The position numbers and the translations under genes were made by a program. Below the pieces are notes generated by a model. It had not been told where the DNA came from. It ran no database searches and worked only from the letters and a program-made list of their open reading frames with translations. Below, piece by piece: positions 48,480 to 58,637 of a DNA stretch of 59,190 bases. Source of the stretch: an uncultured Candidatus Saccharibacteria bacterium (GTDB lineage Bacteria; Patescibacteriota; Saccharimonadia; Saccharimonadales; Saccharimonadaceae). The stretch is taken from contig CALIXB010000022.1 of assembly GCA_938046775.1 (NCBI GenBank), positions 1 through 59,190 on the forward strand, written 5' to 3'. How positions within the stretch are numbered: the first letter of the stretch is position 1; the number at the start of each line of letters is the position of its first letter.

Positions 48480-51329
48480 ATGGGTGCGGGTCCTCTGATT
48501 GTTAGTTTTATAGTAATAGTTATTATTGCGGCTGGTATTACGGTGGCTTTTCTTCAGTATCGTAATATGCTTAGGGAGGCTAAAAATTACGAACGTGGGC
48601 TGAAAATGGTGCCACTACTTATTCATTTACCGCCAACTAGCGAAGATGTTAATGGCTCCAATAGAGATGAGAGGGACCTTACGGAAGAGGTCTTGTCCCA
48701 AGCTCAGGTGATGTACAATATTATCTCAAGTACGGCTACGAAAGGGTTTAAAAGTAAGGTTTATGGACAGCGTCATATGTCATTTGAGATTGTTGCGCGT
48801 GGTGGGCTTGTCCATTATTATGCTGTAGTTCCGTTAGTACTGGTGGATGTTATTCGTCAGGCTGTAGCAGCGGCTTATCCATCTGCTCGACTAGAAGAAG
48901 TCACTGACGCTAATATATTTAGTAAAGTGGGGAAAATGAGTGGCACTATAGGTGGTGAATTTACTTTAAAGAAGTCATTTGTATATCCGATATCTACTTA
49001 CCAAGAGTCAAAAAGGGACGCTTCTAGAGCACTTTTAAATGCATTGTCTTCTGCTTCTAGAGAGGACGGCATAGGTGTTCAGTTCTTATTGAGGCCAGCT
49101 TATGATGGGTGGTCAAAAGCTTCAGAGTCTCATATTGATGGTATGAAAAAGAATAAAGGTAAGAAAAAGGGACTGGCTGGTGTTGCTCCCCTTGATATTA
49201 TGGAGGCATTGTGGAAGCCGCCAGAGGGTGGAGATAAGGACGAGGCAAAAAGTCCAGAAGATAAGCAATTGACTTCTTTAGAGCAGGCCGAAGTCGATTC
49301 CATTAGTGAGAAGACTAGATATCCTGCCTACGAAGTTCTTATACGTGTTGTAATTTCCTCAAATACCGCAGCTCGTTCACAGGTGTTGCTAAAAAACATT
49401 ATTGCTGCTTTTTCGCTATTTGACTCCCCTCGTAATAACGGTTTTAAGTTCTCTTTAACGAGAAATGTTGAGGAAATGACAACGGCTTATATCATGCGGT
49501 TTTTTCCTCAAGAAGCTCGTAGTAATATTCTCAACAGTGTTGAAATGGCAACATTATTCCACCTGCCAGGATCTAGCGCAATCCCGACTTCACAGGTTAA
49601 ACGTCAAATGTCAAAGCAGGTTGATGGACCAACTGACATTCTAGACGAGGGCCTCCTAATAGGATATAACGAGTTTCGGGGAGTAAAAAAGCCAATTCGT
49701 ATAGGTACAAAAGATCGCCGTCGCCATGTTTACATTATCGGTCAGACTGGTGTCGGTAAGTCGGTGCTTCAGGAGAATATGGCATACCAAGACATGATGG
49801 ATGGCCGGGGGTTTGCTTTTATTGATCCGCACGGTGATTTGGTAGAATCATTGCTAGGAAAAGTGCCAAAAGAGCGAGTTGAGGACATCATATACTTTAA
49901 CCCGTCAGATATGGCCAATCCAATTGGGCTCAACATGTTTGAATTTGATACGCCGGATCAGAAAGATTTTTTGGTTCAAGAGGCAATTAATATGCTATAC
50001 GGCTTATACGACCCGGGACATACAGGCATTGTTGGTCCTCGTCTGGAGCATATTTTTAGAAACTGTGCATTACTGCTAATGGCAGACCCCGCAGGTGGAA
50101 CATTTATTGATGTGCCAAAGTGTCTTATGGATCCAGAATTTGTTAAGAGTAAGCTGAAATATGTAAAGGATCAGCAGGTTATTGATTTTTGGACAAAGGA
50201 ATTTCCGGCATCTCAGCGCTCGAATGAAGCTGGTGAGGTCGTTTCGTGGGTGGTGGCAAAGTTTGGTCCATTTATCTCTAATGATGCCATGCGTAATATT
50301 ATTGGTCAAACAAAATCTGGCTTTAATCTGCGTGAAATTATGGATAATAATAAGATTTTACTAGTTAACTTGTCGAAGGGCAAAATGGGGGAGCTAAACT
50401 CCAAGTTGTTGGGTATTATCTTTGTAATGAAATTTCAGGCGGCGGCAATGTCGCGGGCCGATATTCCAGAGGATCAGCGAGTTGATTTCTCATTATATGT
50501 TGATGAGTTCCAGAACTTTGCTACAGACAGCTTTGAATCTATTCTATCAGAGGCTCGTAAATATAAATTAAGCCTTATTATGGGTAATCAGTTCATGACC
50601 CAGCTAACCGATAAGATACGTGAGGCTATCATTGGTAACGTTGGTACGGTTATCTCTGGGCGCATTGGTGTGACGGATGCAGAATTGATGGTTAAGAAGT
50701 TCCAGCCGACTTTTGACGTTGACGATTTGGCTAAATTGCCAAATTTCCAATCTATAACCTCTGTAATGATTAATAACGTGCCGTCAGCTCCATTCAGTAT
50801 GAACTGGATTCCTCCGATGGGGCAGGCCAATAATCAATTGAGAGATGCTCTAGTAAGGCTGTCTGCGGCTAAGTACGGCAAGCCGCGCACAGTTGTTGAG
50901 AAGGAGATTTTTGATAGACTTAGGAGTATCCAGGTGCCAAAACCGAATTCTATGCAGGGCATTTCATCTGCTGGTCAGAAATCGCCAGCCGGAGGCTCGT
51001 CTTTCTTGGATGAATGGTTGGCAAAAAGACAGCAGCTAGGCGGAAAGCCTGCGGTAAATCCGGTCACTAAACCTAGTGGCGTGCAAAGTTCTTCATCGGC
51101 GCAGCAAGTCTCAGGTAATGTAAGGGCGATAGGCGACACTTCTTCTATGGCCGCTCCGGTGGGCAATCCTATCTCTCTACAGAATAAAGACTCTGAGCGG
51201 GACATGGTTACAATTAACAATAATGGACTACCTAGTACTGCAGAGCCTAGCCGTCCTATGGCCAAAAATCGGCTTGATTTACGTGGCAGTGATGATGGCG
51301 ATAGTGAGGTGACAATTAATTTACGATAA
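48480..51329 (+). CDS. VirD4/TraG-VirB4-like secretion or conjugation ATPase
   Basis: 949 residues. One N-terminal membrane helix (about 5-27) precedes an alpha/beta domain. Walker A is GQTGVGKS (about 420-427), FIDPHGDLVE follows, Walker B is VDFSLYVDEFQNF, and a QF(M)TQL segment is the sensor region. The C-terminal 120 residues are disordered and rich in Ser, Pro and Gln. Such motors move DNA or protein through type IV secretion channels or pump DNA. No other T4SS component is in the window, so it may work alone, as in many CPR genomes. Substrate unknown. Confidence 0.82.
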   Translation: MGAGPLIVSFIVIVIIAAGITVAFLQYRNMLREAKNYERGLKMVPLLIHLPPTSEDVNGSNRDERDLTEEVLSQAQVMYNIISSTATKGFKSKVYGQRHMSFEIVARGGLVHYYAVVPLVLVDVIRQAVAAAYPSARLEEVTDANIFSKVGKMSGTIGGEFTLKKSFVYPISTYQESKRDASRALLNALSSASREDGIGVQFLLRPAYDGWSKASESHIDGMKKNKGKKKGLAGVAPLDIMEALWKPPEGGDKDEAKSPEDKQLTSLEQAEVDSISEKTRYPAYEVLIRVVISSNTAARSQVLLKNIIAAFSLFDSPRNNGFKFSLTRNVEEMTTAYIMRFFPQEARSNILNSVEMATLFHLPGSSAIPTSQVKRQMSKQVDGPTDILDEGLLIGYNEFRGVKKPIRIGTKDRRRHVYIIGQTGVGKSVLQENMAYQDMMDGRGFAFIDPHGDLVESLLGKVPKERVEDIIYFNPSDMANPIGLNMFEFDTPDQKDFLVQEAINMLYGLYDPGHTGIVGPRLEHIFRNCALLLMADPAGGTFIDVPKCLMDPEFVKSKLKYVKDQQVIDFWTKEFPASQRSNEAGEVVSWVVAKFGPFISNDAMRNIIGQTKSGFNLREIMDNNKILLVNLSKGKMGELNSKLLGIIFVMKFQAAAMSRADIPEDQRVDFSLYVDEFQNFATDSFESILSEARKYKLSLIMGNQFMTQLTDKIREAIIGNVGTVISGRIGVTDAELMVKKFQPTFDVDDLAKLPNFQSITSVMINNVPSAPFSMNWIPPMGQANNQLRDALVRLSAAKYGKPRTVVEKEIFDRLRSIQVPKPNSMQGISSAGQKSPAGGSSFLDEWLAKRQQLGGKPAVNPVTKPSGVQSSSSAQQVSGNVRAIGDTSSMAAPVGNPISLQNKDSERDMVTINNNGLPSTAEPSRPMAKNRLDLRGSDDGDSEVTINLR

Positions 51330-51342
51330 TATCGATAGTTAA

Positions 51343-51915
51343 TTAGCGATTTTTTCTATTATTTATGAAGCCTATCCGGGCGTATTCAATGACTGCGCCG
51401 ATAGACCAACCCGCTACAAATAACACGATCACCTCTGATCCTGATAATAAATAGCCGTATCTTTTAGCGATAAAGTATACAAAAACAGAGGCTATTGCAC
51501 CCAGCGCGCCAGAAATAATTAAATTAGGGCGGGCAATAGTATTGCCAATGGCGTCACTAGTTTTTTCAACAACTGGATTATGGATAACCTTACTAAATGC
51601 CCTAGATGGGGCTGATAATTGATTTTGGACGTTGGTCAGAGTCTTTTTATATGAGTTATCAATGTCTTTTTTAGTGAGAGGTTTATCTTCTTTAGTCTCT
51701 TTAGACTGACGCTTTTCTGCTTGCTCATTTTCGTGGCGGGTGGCTAGTTTGATAGCCTCGTGCTTGATATTATTCTCATCTTCGGCACTAGATCTTTCTT
51801 TTTCTATAGCTTTTTCTAGAGATTCGGCAATTTCTTTAGATCGCTCATTGCGAGCACTCATCATAGCCTCGGTATCAATTTTGTGCTCGGTTGTGCTTTT
51901 TATTTTCTCACCCAT
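51343..51915 (-). CDS. Charged coiled-coil protein with two C-terminal membrane helices
   Basis: 190 residues. Residues 1-95 are highly charged (Glu, Lys, Asn) and predicted helical or coiled coil. Two membrane helices follow at about 130-152 and 158-178, with a basic end NNRKNR. The start is ATG after AAGGAG. It is 26 nt downstream of the LPKTG-protein gene and so probably in its operon. No family was recognised. Confidence 0.7.
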   Translation of the reverse strand: MGEKIKSTTEHKIDTEAMMSARNERSKEIAESLEKAIEKERSSAEDENNIKHEAIKLATRHENEQAEKRQSKETKEDKPLTKKDIDNSYKKTLTNVQNQLSAPSRAFSKVIHNPVVEKTSDAIGNTIARPNLIISGALGAIASVFVYFIAKRYGYLLSGSEVIVLFVAGWSIGAVIEYARIGFINNRKNR

Positions 51916-51941
51916 TTTTCAAATATCTCCTTAAGTGTATA

Positions 51942-53546
51942 CTATATTGTTCCTGCGGACATATCTCGCCGGATTATTCTAACCTCTTTGTTTAATTGAC
52001 GCGACCGAGCGTAGAAGAACACTACTACTGCTGAGACAATTCCGGCAAATAGCATATTTTCACTAGCACCAGTTTTTGGCAGCTGAGAAGTTGTTTGCTC
52101 GATAACTTTTGGCGCAGGGCAATCTACCTTCGTACTGACGGTATTGCCGAAGGTGTTGTCAATTCGACAATCATAAGATGTTGGGTTGCTTTTGCCGCTA
52201 GCCATAGCTGGTATGTTGCTTTTTATTTGGATAGTAAAGCTGCGCTGTTGGGTTTCACCGGGTTTAATCTTAACTGGGTTCCATACTAGAGTTTTTGCAT
52301 TACCGCTACCAGTGCTGGCGCCTTTATCGTCTGTTAGGTTGCCACCACCGGGATCGAATATATCGGCATATTCCAGCAAATCGCTAACTTGATCTTTAAA
52401 AACAAACTCCTCTTCTTTTAGGCCTTTATTCTTTACTGATAGGGTGTAGGTAATACGATCTCCAGATTTAGCAACTGTTGTCGTTGCGTTGGAATTATTC
52501 TGGGTAAGATTAGTTGCAGTTTTTGTTTGAACAAATGAAGCTGAGCATCGGCTATCGTTAATCCATATTGTAGAATCACCGGGGCATGGTTGACATTGAG
52601 GATCGTCTTTCAATAGTTTAGGATTTTGCGGACACCTTTCTGGCTCTGGTATAGTGAATGTCTTCACGCAGGCATCCGAAGTTTTGTCGCCCAGTGAGCT
52701 TTTAACGGTTAGAACTACTTTATAGGAGCCAGGAGTTTTTTCGGTATAGGTGACGATTTTATCATTACTGGTGATAGTTTTTATCAGCGTGTTATTTCGA
52801 TATATATTATATATATACTGTTGAATAGTTGCGCCATTGGCTGCACTTGCATCAGCAGTTAACTGATAGGCGTCACCATTCTTTTTTATATCTAGAGCGT
52901 TACAGGTTGCTACTGGCTTTGGTGGAGTTGAACAGTTTGGGTATGTTCCAACCTGTCCGGTTGGGCAGTGGTGGTTAGGTGGCGCAAATTTTAAGATTAG
53001 GTTGCCGCAGTTTAGCATAATTGCAAACCAGCCGGTTCCAGCTGAATAGCCGACGAATGCTCTATAGGTAAAATTCCCCCATAGGTTGTGTGGTCGATAG
53101 TAAAAAGTTCGAGCGCCGCCTTGTGAGGTACGCACAACGTAAGATCCTTCGCCTCTTGAGGCGCCAAAATGAGGAGTGAGGCCCCATGAATAAGTCCCCA
53201 TATTGCTATTTAAGGTCTGTAAGTTTCCTGTGGCGGCTTCTAGGTCGGAGCGACTAATCCCCAGATGGTTATAGAGATCGTGGATATTGTTAGTGTTAGC
53301 ATCATAGTGGGCTAATAATTGGGAGCCGCTGGAGATTCCGCCATAAATCAGGTCGCTAGAATCAGCGGCATTGGCGGATTCTGGTGGAGAGAATACTGTA
53401 AAAGACTGCACGATAAGGGCTAGGGCGGTCAAAATAAGTCCGATTTTTCGTGTAGCTTCCTCTTTACGAAGGCGTTTTACGTAAAAGCCCAGACTGTGAA
53501 TTATTGAAGGGCTGTACGGTAGGCGCGAGATAATTTTTTTGAACAT
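51942..53546 (-). CDS. LPKTG-anchored surface protein with PKD/DUF11-like domains
   Basis: 534 residues. A long N-terminus with a membrane helix at about 36-55 ends in ANAADSS, a signal-peptidase-like site. A Cys-containing domain follows, then a PKD-like repeat (about 215-300), a Cys-rich linker and a DUF11-type Ig-like domain (about 345-465) with ITYTLSVKNKG. The C-terminal sorting signal is LPKTG at 489-493, a hydrophobic stretch and then basic residues. It is the likely sortase substrate. Promoter TATAAT lies about 20 nt before the start, with SD AGAGG. Confidence 0.85.
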   Translation of the reverse strand: MFKKIISRLPYSPSIIHSLGFYVKRLRKEEATRKIGLILTALALIVQSFTVFSPPESANAADSSDLIYGGISSGSQLLAHYDANTNNIHDLYNHLGISRSDLEAATGNLQTLNSNMGTYSWGLTPHFGASRGEGSYVVRTSQGGARTFYYRPHNLWGNFTYRAFVGYSAGTGWFAIMLNCGNLILKFAPPNHHCPTGQVGTYPNCSTPPKPVATCNALDIKKNGDAYQLTADASAANGATIQQYIYNIYRNNTLIKTITSNDKIVTYTEKTPGSYKVVLTVKSSLGDKTSDACVKTFTIPEPERCPQNPKLLKDDPQCQPCPGDSTIWINDSRCSASFVQTKTATNLTQNNSNATTTVAKSGDRITYTLSVKNKGLKEEEFVFKDQVSDLLEYADIFDPGGGNLTDDKGASTGSGNAKTLVWNPVKIKPGETQQRSFTIQIKSNIPAMASGKSNPTSYDCRIDNTFGNTVSTKVDCPAPKVIEQTTSQLPKTGASENMLFAGIVSAVVVFFYARSRQLNKEVRIIRRDMSAGTI

Positions 53547-53618
53547 TTTGACCTCTTTTGTTTTTATTATAGAACTTTAATTCAACTTTAGCATAAGCAT
53601 ACTAGAAAAGTAAATAGT

Positions 53619-53647
53619 TTGATAATGTATCTATTTTTATGTATAAT
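53619..53647 (+). promoter_or_regulatory. Promoter of gyrB-gyrA
   Basis: TTGATA, 17 bp, TATAAT. The leader is about 40 nt and ends in GAGGGAG before ATG 53694. Confidence 0.82.
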
Positions 53648-53693
53648 AAATGTGTTGAAAAGAGCTGATAATTCAGATAATAGTGAGGGAGAT

Positions 53694-55682
53694 ATGGCTA
53701 AACAAACAAATGAACAATCTTATGATGGCTCGCAAATTCAGGTCCTGGAAGGGCTTGAGCCGGTTCGCAAGCGTCCAGGTATGTACATCGGTAGCACTGG
53801 CTATGATGGTGTGCATCACTTAATTAAGGAAATTGCCGATAATTCTATTGACGAAGCAATAGCTGGCTATGCTACAAAAGTTGAAGTGACGTTGCTGGAA
53901 GATGGTGGGGTGCGTATTTCTGATGACGGACGCGGAATCCCTGTTGATAAGCATCCAAAGACAGGTAAAAGTACCCTTGAGACGGTTTTAACTATATTGC
54001 ACGCTGGTGGTAAGTTTGGTGGCGGCGGCTACAAGGTTTCATCTGGTCTTCATGGTGTTGGTTCGAGTGTCGTGAATGCGTTGTCTACGCGAATGATTGC
54101 TGAGGTTCGGAAAAATGGTAAAGTCTATCGTCAGGAATATGCGACTGGCGTGCCACAAACTGATTTAGAGGTTGTTGGTAAGTCTAATGCCTCTGGAACC
54201 ACCATTACGTTTTATCCAGACCCAACTATTTTTAAAGAGACCGTTAGCTTTGACTATAAATGGGTTGTTAATTATCTTCGACACCAGGCGTATCTAACGA
54301 AGGGCGTTTACACGTCAGTTGTTGATGAGCGAACCGGTGAGAGAAAAGCTTTCTACTTCGAGGGTGGCATTAAGAGTTATGTGAAGAATTTGAATATCGG
54401 TAAAGAAGTCTTGTCGGAAGATATATTTTATGTTGAGAAGCAGGTTGAGGATTGTATGGTGGAGATCGCTGTACAGTATAACGATACTTATGTTGAGGTG
54501 GTAAAGCCATTTGCTAATAACGTACTCACTCCTGACGGTGGTACTCATCTGGTTGGTTTTCGAACAGCCCTAACGCGAGTTATTAATGACTATGCCCGTA
54601 AAAATAACCTACTTAAAGAAAAAGAGGATAACCTAACTGGCGATGATATTCGCGAAGGTCTGACAGCTGTAATATTAGTGAAGTTACCCGACCCGCAGTT
54701 TGAAGGCCAGACAAAGAATAAGCTTGGTAATCCTGAGATGCGTCGCTATGTAGATCAGGTGATGAGCGAATATTTTGCGTACTACTTAGAGGAGAATCCA
54801 GCTACGGCCAAGAAGGTTGTTGGTAAGGCAACCTTAGCGGCGCGAGCACGCAAGGCAGCCCGTGCGGCTCGCGATAACGTTATCCGTAAGGGTGCGTTTG
54901 AGGGTCTGAATTTACCTTCTAAATTAACTGACTGTTCGTCGCGTAATCGAAAAGATTGTGAGTTATTTATTGTTGAGGGTAACTCGGCGGCCGGTTCGGC
55001 TAAAGACGGTCGTGATTCAACTATTCAAGCTATCCTTCCTCTGCGTGGTAAGGTGTTGAACACTGAGCGGGCAAGGTTTGATAAGATGTTTGCTAATGCT
55101 GAGATTGTTTCATTAATTAAGGCCATGGGTGTTGGTATTGGTGACCAATTTGATATTAGTGGAATCCGTTACGATAAGATAATCTTTATGACGGATGCTG
55201 ACGTTGACGGTGCTCACATCTCAACTCTTCTTATGACCTTTTTCTTCCGCTATATGTCCGAGGTTATTGAGGCTGGGCATGTGTACTTAGCGAAGCCACC
55301 TCTGTTTGGCTTGATTAAAGGTACAGGCAGTAATCGTAAAATTGAATACGTTTATGATGAGGCGGCACTGGAGCAGACGCTGAGTCAGAGAATTGAGGAG
55401 CGTCGAGCTTCTGGCATTAAGATAGACGAGTCAGCTGAGAGATTTAAGCAAGCTGGATTTACAGCGCAACAACGTTTCAAAGGTCTTGGTGAGATGGACG
55501 CGTCTCAGCTATGGGAGACGACCATGAATCCAGAAAATCGAACTTTGGTGAAGGTGAATATTGAGGACGCAGAGCGGGCGGATGCGATATTTACGAAGCT
55601 GATGGGCGACAGTGTAGAATTGAGGAAAAATTTTATTCAAACAAATGCCGCTAAGGTTAACGTGGAAGATTTGGACTTTTAA
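53694..55682 (+). CDS. gyrB: DNA gyrase subunit B
   Basis: 662 residues from ATG 53694, chosen for its SD GAGGGAG; the frame extended to 53619 overlaps the promoter. GHKL ATPase motifs are EGLEPVRKRPGMYIGST, DNSIDEA, DDGRGIPV and GGLHGVGSSVVNALS (one substitution). The Toprim part has EGNSAAGSAKDGRD and DADVDGAH; the C-terminal GLGEMDASQLWETTM box follows. With gyrA it makes the supercoiling enzyme. There is no second topoisomerase II pair in this window. Confidence 0.96.
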   Translation: MAKQTNEQSYDGSQIQVLEGLEPVRKRPGMYIGSTGYDGVHHLIKEIADNSIDEAIAGYATKVEVTLLEDGGVRISDDGRGIPVDKHPKTGKSTLETVLTILHAGGKFGGGGYKVSSGLHGVGSSVVNALSTRMIAEVRKNGKVYRQEYATGVPQTDLEVVGKSNASGTTITFYPDPTIFKETVSFDYKWVVNYLRHQAYLTKGVYTSVVDERTGERKAFYFEGGIKSYVKNLNIGKEVLSEDIFYVEKQVEDCMVEIAVQYNDTYVEVVKPFANNVLTPDGGTHLVGFRTALTRVINDYARKNNLLKEKEDNLTGDDIREGLTAVILVKLPDPQFEGQTKNKLGNPEMRRYVDQVMSEYFAYYLEENPATAKKVVGKATLAARARKAARAARDNVIRKGAFEGLNLPSKLTDCSSRNRKDCELFIVEGNSAAGSAKDGRDSTIQAILPLRGKVLNTERARFDKMFANAEIVSLIKAMGVGIGDQFDISGIRYDKIIFMTDADVDGAHISTLLMTFFFRYMSEVIEAGHVYLAKPPLFGLIKGTGSNRKIEYVYDEAALEQTLSQRIEERRASGIKIDESAERFKQAGFTAQQRFKGLGEMDASQLWETTMNPENRTLVKVNIEDAERADAIFTKLMGDSVELRKNFIQTNAAKVNVEDLDF

Positions 55683-55691
55683 GGAGGAGAT

Positions 55692-58190
55692 ATGGCGGAT
55701 AACGATAATAAAAATATAGTAGAACCAGAAATTCTGAACGAAGAACCAGAAATTCGCGGTATTGAGAAGTCGACAGTTGAAAGTGTCATGGAGGACTCCT
55801 TCTTAAAGTACTCCATGTCGGTTATTATTGATCGAGCTTTGCCTGATGTGCGTGATGGACTGAAGCCTGTGAATCGTCGTATTTTATACGCAATGAATAA
55901 AAATGGTTGGCGCGCTCCTCACGCTACCGTGAAATCAGCAAAAATCGTCGGTGAAGTTATGGGTAATTATCACCCGCATGGTGACTCTTCGATTTATGAC
56001 GCTATGGTGAACTTGGCTCAGCCATGGAAAATGCGTTATACGCTGGTCGAAGGTCAGGGTAACTTTGGTTCTATGGACGGAGACGAACCGGCCGCCTCTC
56101 GCTATACTGAGGCGCGAATGGATAAAGTTGGTGGTGAGTTGCTAGCTGATATTGATAAAGAGACGGTTGATTTTCGTGATAACTTTGACGGAACGGAGAA
56201 GGAGCCAGTGGTTTTGCCGTCTGCTGTGCCGAATATTCTGCTGAATGGGCAGATGGGTATTGCTGTCGGTATGGCGACAAATATTCCACCGCACAACCTT
56301 GGCGAGGTCGTTGATGCTACGGTGGCTCAGATAGATAATCCTGAGATTACGCTTGACGAACTTTTGACTCATATTAAGGGACCTGATTTTCCAACGGGCG
56401 CAGAGGTGTATGGCGGTGCGCCAATGCGACAAGCCTATGAGACCGGCCGCGGATCGGTAACGATTAGGGCAGTTGCGACTATCGAAGAGCGTAAAAATGG
56501 TCGTTACAGCATTATTATTACCGAAGTGCCTTATGGTATGAGCAAGGAAGGGTTTGTTGATAAGGTCCGGGAATTGGTTTTAGCCAAGAAAATAACTCAC
56601 ATTGCTGATGCTCGAGACGAAAGTGCCCGTGGTAAGGTTAGGGTTGTTGTTGAGCTAAAGAAGGATGCTTATCCAAAGAAGATTCTTAACCAGCTATATA
56701 AATTAACTGGGCTACAAACATCATTCCACTATAACGTCTTGGCCTTGGTTAATGGTATCCAGCCAAAGGTGATGGGTCTAAAAGAGATTTTGGCGGAGTT
56801 TATTAAGCACCGTCAAGGGGTGATTCGTCGTAGGACTGAGTTTGAACTTCGCAAAGCTAAAGAGCGAGCTCATATTCTTGAAGGTCTGAAGATTGCGCTT
56901 GATCATATTGATGAGGTTATTAAGACAATTCGTGAGAGCTATGACGATGCTGATAAGCGATTGATGGAGCGCTTTGGCCTCTCTGAAATTCAAGCAGCAG
57001 CAATCTTGGCAATGCAGCTACGACGATTGCAGGGTTTGGAACGCGATAAAATTGAAGACGAATTGAAGCAGCTTCATGAATTGATTAAGAAATTGGAAGC
57101 AATTTTGGCAAGTGAACAGGAAATCCTCAATGTGGTGAAGACTGAGTTGTTGGCCATGAAAGACAAATATGGTGATGAGCGGCGCAGTAAAATTATCAAT
57201 CATGAGTTAGGTAAGTTCTCTGACGAGGAGCTGATTCCAGAAGAGGAGTCGGTTATTTTGCTGACTAGCGAGAATTATATTAAGCGAACATTGGTTAGCG
57301 ACTATCGTAGGCAGAATCGTGGCGGTAAGGGCAAGCGTGGCATGACAACCAAGGAAGAGGATGTTATCGACCAGGTGGTTCAGGCAAGTACTCATGACTA
57401 TCTACTGTTCTTCACTAATATGGGTAGAATTTTCCGATTGAAGGCTTACGAGGTTCCGGCCGCCAGTTTGAGCGCTAAGGGTGTTGCTGCGGTAAACCTC
57501 TTGCAACTTCAGCCAGAAGAGAAAATAACGGCAATCATCAAGCATGAAAAGAACGCTAACGATGATGGCTATCTCTTCATGGCCACGCAGAAAGGTACAG
57601 TAAAGAAAACTCCTGTGAAAGATTATGCTAATGTTCGTACAAACGGATTAATTGCCATTAAGCTTGATGAAGGCGATGAGCTTCGCTGGATAAAGAGGAC
57701 AAGCGGTGACAACGACGTAATAATATCTACATCGGCAGGACAGGCTATCCGCTTTAATGAAAAAGATACGCGGCCAATGGGCCGATCGGCGCGTGGAGTT
57801 CGTGGTGTGAGATTGCGTCCAAATGACTCTGTTGTCGGTATGGATATTGTTACTGGCGACGATCAGACTTTACTGGTTGTTAGTGAAAAGGGATTTGGTA
57901 AGCGTACGAAAGTCTCTAATTTCCCAAGTCATAAACGTGGCGGAGTTGGCATAAAGGCTGCGGTAGTAACTGCCAAGACAGGTCCGATTATATCTGTACA
58001 AACTATTGATCCAGAGGTGACTGAGGCGTTGTTGGTCTCTCAGAATGGTCAGACAATTCGTCTGAGTCTGAGCGATATCAAGCTGCTTGGTAGGACTACT
58101 CAAGGGGTAACAATTATGCGCTTGTCTGACGGTGATGCTGTATCGTCAATTGGTTTAATGGCGGATCGTCCGCAGGATGAAGGCAAGTAG
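55692..58190 (+). CDS. gyrA: DNA gyrase subunit A
   Basis: 832 residues. The catalytic Tyr is at position 138 (RYTEARM). The quinolone-determining region HPHGDSSIYDAM keeps Ser99 and Asp103, equivalents of E. coli Ser83 and Asp87. The C-terminal beta-pinwheel carries the GyrA-box variant QNRGGKG, which supports gyrase rather than topoisomerase IV function. The start is ATG after AAGGAGG, 9 nt after gyrB, as an operon. Confidence 0.96.
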   Translation: MADNDNKNIVEPEILNEEPEIRGIEKSTVESVMEDSFLKYSMSVIIDRALPDVRDGLKPVNRRILYAMNKNGWRAPHATVKSAKIVGEVMGNYHPHGDSSIYDAMVNLAQPWKMRYTLVEGQGNFGSMDGDEPAASRYTEARMDKVGGELLADIDKETVDFRDNFDGTEKEPVVLPSAVPNILLNGQMGIAVGMATNIPPHNLGEVVDATVAQIDNPEITLDELLTHIKGPDFPTGAEVYGGAPMRQAYETGRGSVTIRAVATIEERKNGRYSIIITEVPYGMSKEGFVDKVRELVLAKKITHIADARDESARGKVRVVVELKKDAYPKKILNQLYKLTGLQTSFHYNVLALVNGIQPKVMGLKEILAEFIKHRQGVIRRRTEFELRKAKERAHILEGLKIALDHIDEVIKTIRESYDDADKRLMERFGLSEIQAAAILAMQLRRLQGLERDKIEDELKQLHELIKKLEAILASEQEILNVVKTELLAMKDKYGDERRSKIINHELGKFSDEELIPEEESVILLTSENYIKRTLVSDYRRQNRGGKGKRGMTTKEEDVIDQVVQASTHDYLLFFTNMGRIFRLKAYEVPAASLSAKGVAAVNLLQLQPEEKITAIIKHEKNANDDGYLFMATQKGTVKKTPVKDYANVRTNGLIAIKLDEGDELRWIKRTSGDNDVIISTSAGQAIRFNEKDTRPMGRSARGVRGVRLRPNDSVVGMDIVTGDDQTLLVVSEKGFGKRTKVSNFPSHKRGGVGIKAAVVTAKTGPIISVQTIDPEVTEALLVSQNGQTIRLSLSDIKLLGRTTQGVTIMRLSDGDAVSSIGLMADRPQDEGK

Positions 58191-58192
58191 CA

Positions 58193-58624
58193 ATGAAAGT
58201 TCTGGTAGTTCCAGTAATTGCATGGGCTATATCCCAGGGTTTGAAGCAAGTATTTTATCTTATGGGCCGTAATAGTCGAGTGTTTAGCGGCGACACGAAT
58301 CCAAAGATATTGCTTTCTGGTGGCATGCCGAGTGCGCATAGTGCGATTGTTGTGTCGATGGCGGTGTTCTTGGGGCTACAGGACGGATTGAATAGCTCAG
58401 TTTTTGGGTTGTCTGTTTGGTTGTCTATTATTGTAATGTATGATGCCATGATGGTCCGGTATTCGTCGGGTATGCAGGGTGAAGCGTTGAATAAGTTAAT
58501 TGTGGAGCAGGGTAGCAAGCTAAAAAAACTGCGTGTCGCTCATGGCCACACTCCTGTAGAAGTGCTTGCTGGGGCGTTTATAGGCGCTACTGTAGCTGTC
58601 GTTGTATTTTTCGCAACAAAATAA
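58193..58624 (+). CDS. Divergent PAP2-family (DUF212/YuiD-like) membrane protein
   Basis: 143 residues with three to four membrane helices. The motifs GGMPSAHSA and GHTPVEVLAGAFIG are those of divergent PAP2 acid phosphatase-like membrane proteins such as B. subtilis YuiD. These motifs correspond to the lipid phosphatase catalytic regions. It starts 2 nt after gyrA, so it is probably read from the gyr promoter. Substrate unknown. Confidence 0.88.
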   Translation: MKVLVVPVIAWAISQGLKQVFYLMGRNSRVFSGDTNPKILLSGGMPSAHSAIVVSMAVFLGLQDGLNSSVFGLSVWLSIIVMYDAMMVRYSSGMQGEALNKLIVEQGSKLKKLRVAHGHTPVEVLAGAFIGATVAVVVFFATK

Positions 58625-58637
58625 TTAAGAAAACCTA

